DNA of 64,000 nucleotides, from the NCBI RefSeq assembly GCF_900103585.1, contig NZ_FNHV01000023.1:1-64000 (forward strand), given 5' to 3'. Every line of letters begins with the position of its first letter. Within the stretch, counting starts at the first letter, position 1. The notes beneath the pieces were generated by a model. The model did not search any database. It was not told the DNA's origin and saw nothing but the letters and a program-made list of their open reading frames with translations. The stretch comes from Streptomyces sp. cf386 (GTDB taxonomy: Bacteria > Actinomycetota > Actinomycetes > Streptomycetales > Streptomycetaceae). The position numbers and the translations under genes were made by a program. Shown one piece after another: positions 63,401-64,000 of this stretch.

Positions 63401-63971
63401 GGGCCGACTCGCCGATCCGCAGCAGCGACCCCGGCGCGAACCGCACCGGGCGGGTGCTCACGCCGGAGCCGTCCAGCGTGGTGCCGTTGGTGGAGGCGAG
63501 GTCGGCGACCGAGACGCGGCCGTCGGCGGCGACCGTGACCGCGCAGTGGAGGCGGGAGACGTCCGGGTCGTCGAGCGGGACGTCGGCGTCGGCGGAGCGG
63601 CCGATGCGGATCTCGCCGCCGTGCAGCAGATGGACCCCGCCCGCGTCCGGGCCGGCCACGACATGGAGCTGGGTCGGGGCGTCGTCCAGCTCGGGGTGCG
63701 GCTCGGGCGCCTGCGGGGCGCCCAGGGACAGCACCGCGCCGTCCGTCAGCGGGGGCTCGCCGAGCGTGCTGCGCCGGTCGTCCAGCCGCTCCGCCCCGGC
63801 GTACAGCACGACCGGGCCGTCGCCCCCGGACACCGCCGAGGCGAGCCCCGACGCCACCGCGGCCAGGGCCGTGCCCGCGGGCGCCGTGACCAGCACGTCG
63901 CAGCTCGCGGCTCGGCCTCGCGCCGGGGCAGGCGGGGCCAGCGGGTCTACGACGGTCAGCCGGATCTGCAT
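60477..63971 (-). CDS. FHA domain-containing FtsK/SpoIIIE-type ATPase-like protein
   Basis: A 1164-residue protein. An N-terminal ubiquitin-like segment is followed by an FHA domain (about residues 100-190: GGEIRIGRSADADVPLDDPD, VSRLHC, DLASTNGTTLDG). A long disordered linker (about 200-390) and then FtsK/SpoIIIE-type domains follow. The clearest P-loop is GPSGSGRT at residues 846-853, where Arg852 takes the place of the usual Lys; an earlier P-loop position (GLAGPRERLAGLA) is degenerate. Walker B-like LVVVVDDLDALV follows. Such proteins relate to EssC/type VII secretion ATPases, but no ESX substrate is next to it. ATP hydrolysis is therefore uncertain. Confidence 0.85.
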   Translation of the reverse strand: MQIRLTVVDPLAPPAPARGRAASCDVLVTAPAGTALAAVASGLASAVSGGDGPVVLYAGAERLDDRRSTLGEPPLTDGAVLSLGAPQAPEPHPELDDAPTQLHVVAGPDAGGVHLLHGGEIRIGRSADADVPLDDPDVSRLHCAVTVAADGRVSVADLASTNGTTLDGSGVSTRPVRFAPGSLLRIGESALRLAPAGGPGARVRTEPDGEGHVRVPSGDDRDAPRPGSDGPAAPARGTATPPHARVADGGDASAPSGALSAAQEHDPVEPPVVPLQGGAPRIERHAGEARPSPGPRGGDTHGAGFGVGALQAGDPDHSGAEDMSGDGGGTPAHGGNRKGTPLRGTDVPPGVRRRGGLSAWARRLAGGRGEQGATARRGAYDDDEPLAPTEPTSTTNGPRLPERWPDPASLLLTALGPGPRLWERAPGHPEALTVRLGTADRAAPDGSGLLPAVPVTADLREVGALGLAGPRERLAGLARAVIAQLAALHSPDTLELVLISADRSRPLEERTAEWSWLGWLPQIRPGHGQDCRLLLAYDREQATARTDELLRRLEDLAAETPAGAGSAGAVSGAGGSAHGAGGQVPAQRAVRRPSWARDDDPADGAAGFAGPYSVIVVDGDPGGADVREAVARLAAEGPRAGIHVVCLAETASASPASPVTETYEAACTVSPVFRECGAVALLSGDVATALRLMRVARGAIADQGAVGPGRVEDGTVGDARAGSVPASSTDPDPGHGPVGHGIVAAVDAVSLAWAERFARALAPLRTEGAGGERHARVSVPLPQAARLLDELGLARATPASLMARWADAGDDAEALGGRACAVLGAGPRGPVSADLGADGPHLLIEGPSGSGRTELLRAVVASLAAAERPDRLSVVLVDGRDTVSAGGAHGDGLRVCTDVPHVTTHLTANDPVRMREFAQSLSAELKRRAELLGRSDFTEWHTGRELSSRMVAQRAAGAGAGTGGGDLTGDLDTPPSSTIRLRPGAARRQAAAVPPLPRLVVVVDDLDALVSPALGSPGRPAAGSVIRALEAVAREGERLGVHLVAAAGIGGRTAESEPARLATLRVTLDAVAAGPDEPAPGRGRLAWADGRAVPFQGGRVTGRIPRTATLRPTVVPMEWHRMGDPPARRPVRELGNGPTDLALLASALERAAREVAATEVPSLL

Positions 63972-64000
63972 CGGCGTCAGCGGTCCCTTCTGCGCGGGCG

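Overview
This 64 kb window looks like a chromosomal core segment of a Streptomyces. It is very GC-rich with strong third-position GC bias, uses many GTG starts and ATGA start/stop overlaps, and carries the actinobacterial block mtrA-mtrB-lpqB-comF-hpf-response regulator-secA. The gene order resembles the Streptomyces coelicolor region around SCO2974-SCO3020 as I remember it (not checked by search). It opens with the 3' end of a ribosomal RNA operon (23S end, 5S, terminator). I see no phage genes, no CRISPR array, no intact insertion sequence and no tRNA.

Layout. (1) 1-365: rRNA operon tail. (2) 440-6056, minus: a translationally coupled membrane operon (GPDPase-type membrane protein, DUF4129, DUF4350, MoxR AAA+ ATPase, DUF58). 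(3) 6197-8072: mtnA, then a small membrane protein whose 5' end is apparently split by a one-base frameshift. (4) 8261-23795: mtrAB-lpqB, comF-like gene, hibernation factor hpf, orphan response regulator, YcaQ-type glycosylase, GNAT, secA, an Rv3235-like protein, a DUF6912-like protein and a HAD hydrolase. (5) 23814-30262: DJ-1/PfpI protein and the giant NAD-glutamate dehydrogenase. (6) 30345-56188: an extended cell-wall glycopolymer region. It holds a TagGH-type ABC exporter, four large TagF-like proteins with N-terminal GT2-type domains, two further GT2 enzymes, galE and four multi-membrane GT-C-type proteins. Interleaved with these are tetR, a LuxR-type response regulator, an ADP-ribosylglycohydrolase and the ohrR/ohr peroxide pair. 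(7) 56356-60206: a carbohydrate ABC importer (binding lipoprotein, MalF-like and MalG-like permeases) with a 212-bp insertion between the permease genes. (8) 60477-63971: a large FHA-FtsK/SpoIIIE-type protein.

How the genes work together. The glycosyltransferases, polyol-phosphate polymerase homologues and exporter in 30-56 kb fit the making and export of a wall teichoic-acid-like or other anionic polymer. The GT-C proteins would act on the outer face of the membrane using lipid-linked sugars. MtrAB-LpqB senses envelope or developmental state, SecA drives secretion, and Ohr/OhrR handles organic peroxides.

Most notable signals. These are: the four-box operator array and (GGTGCT)9 repeat between tetR and the exporter operon; loss of a conserved TagF-family histidine (HGTPLK to QGTPLK) in two of the four TagF-like proteins; the 212-bp insertion that created a 71-codon mini-gene coupled on both sides by ATGA; and the G4-tract frameshift upstream of mtrA. 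Start codons, repeats and hairpins were read by eye, without database searches.
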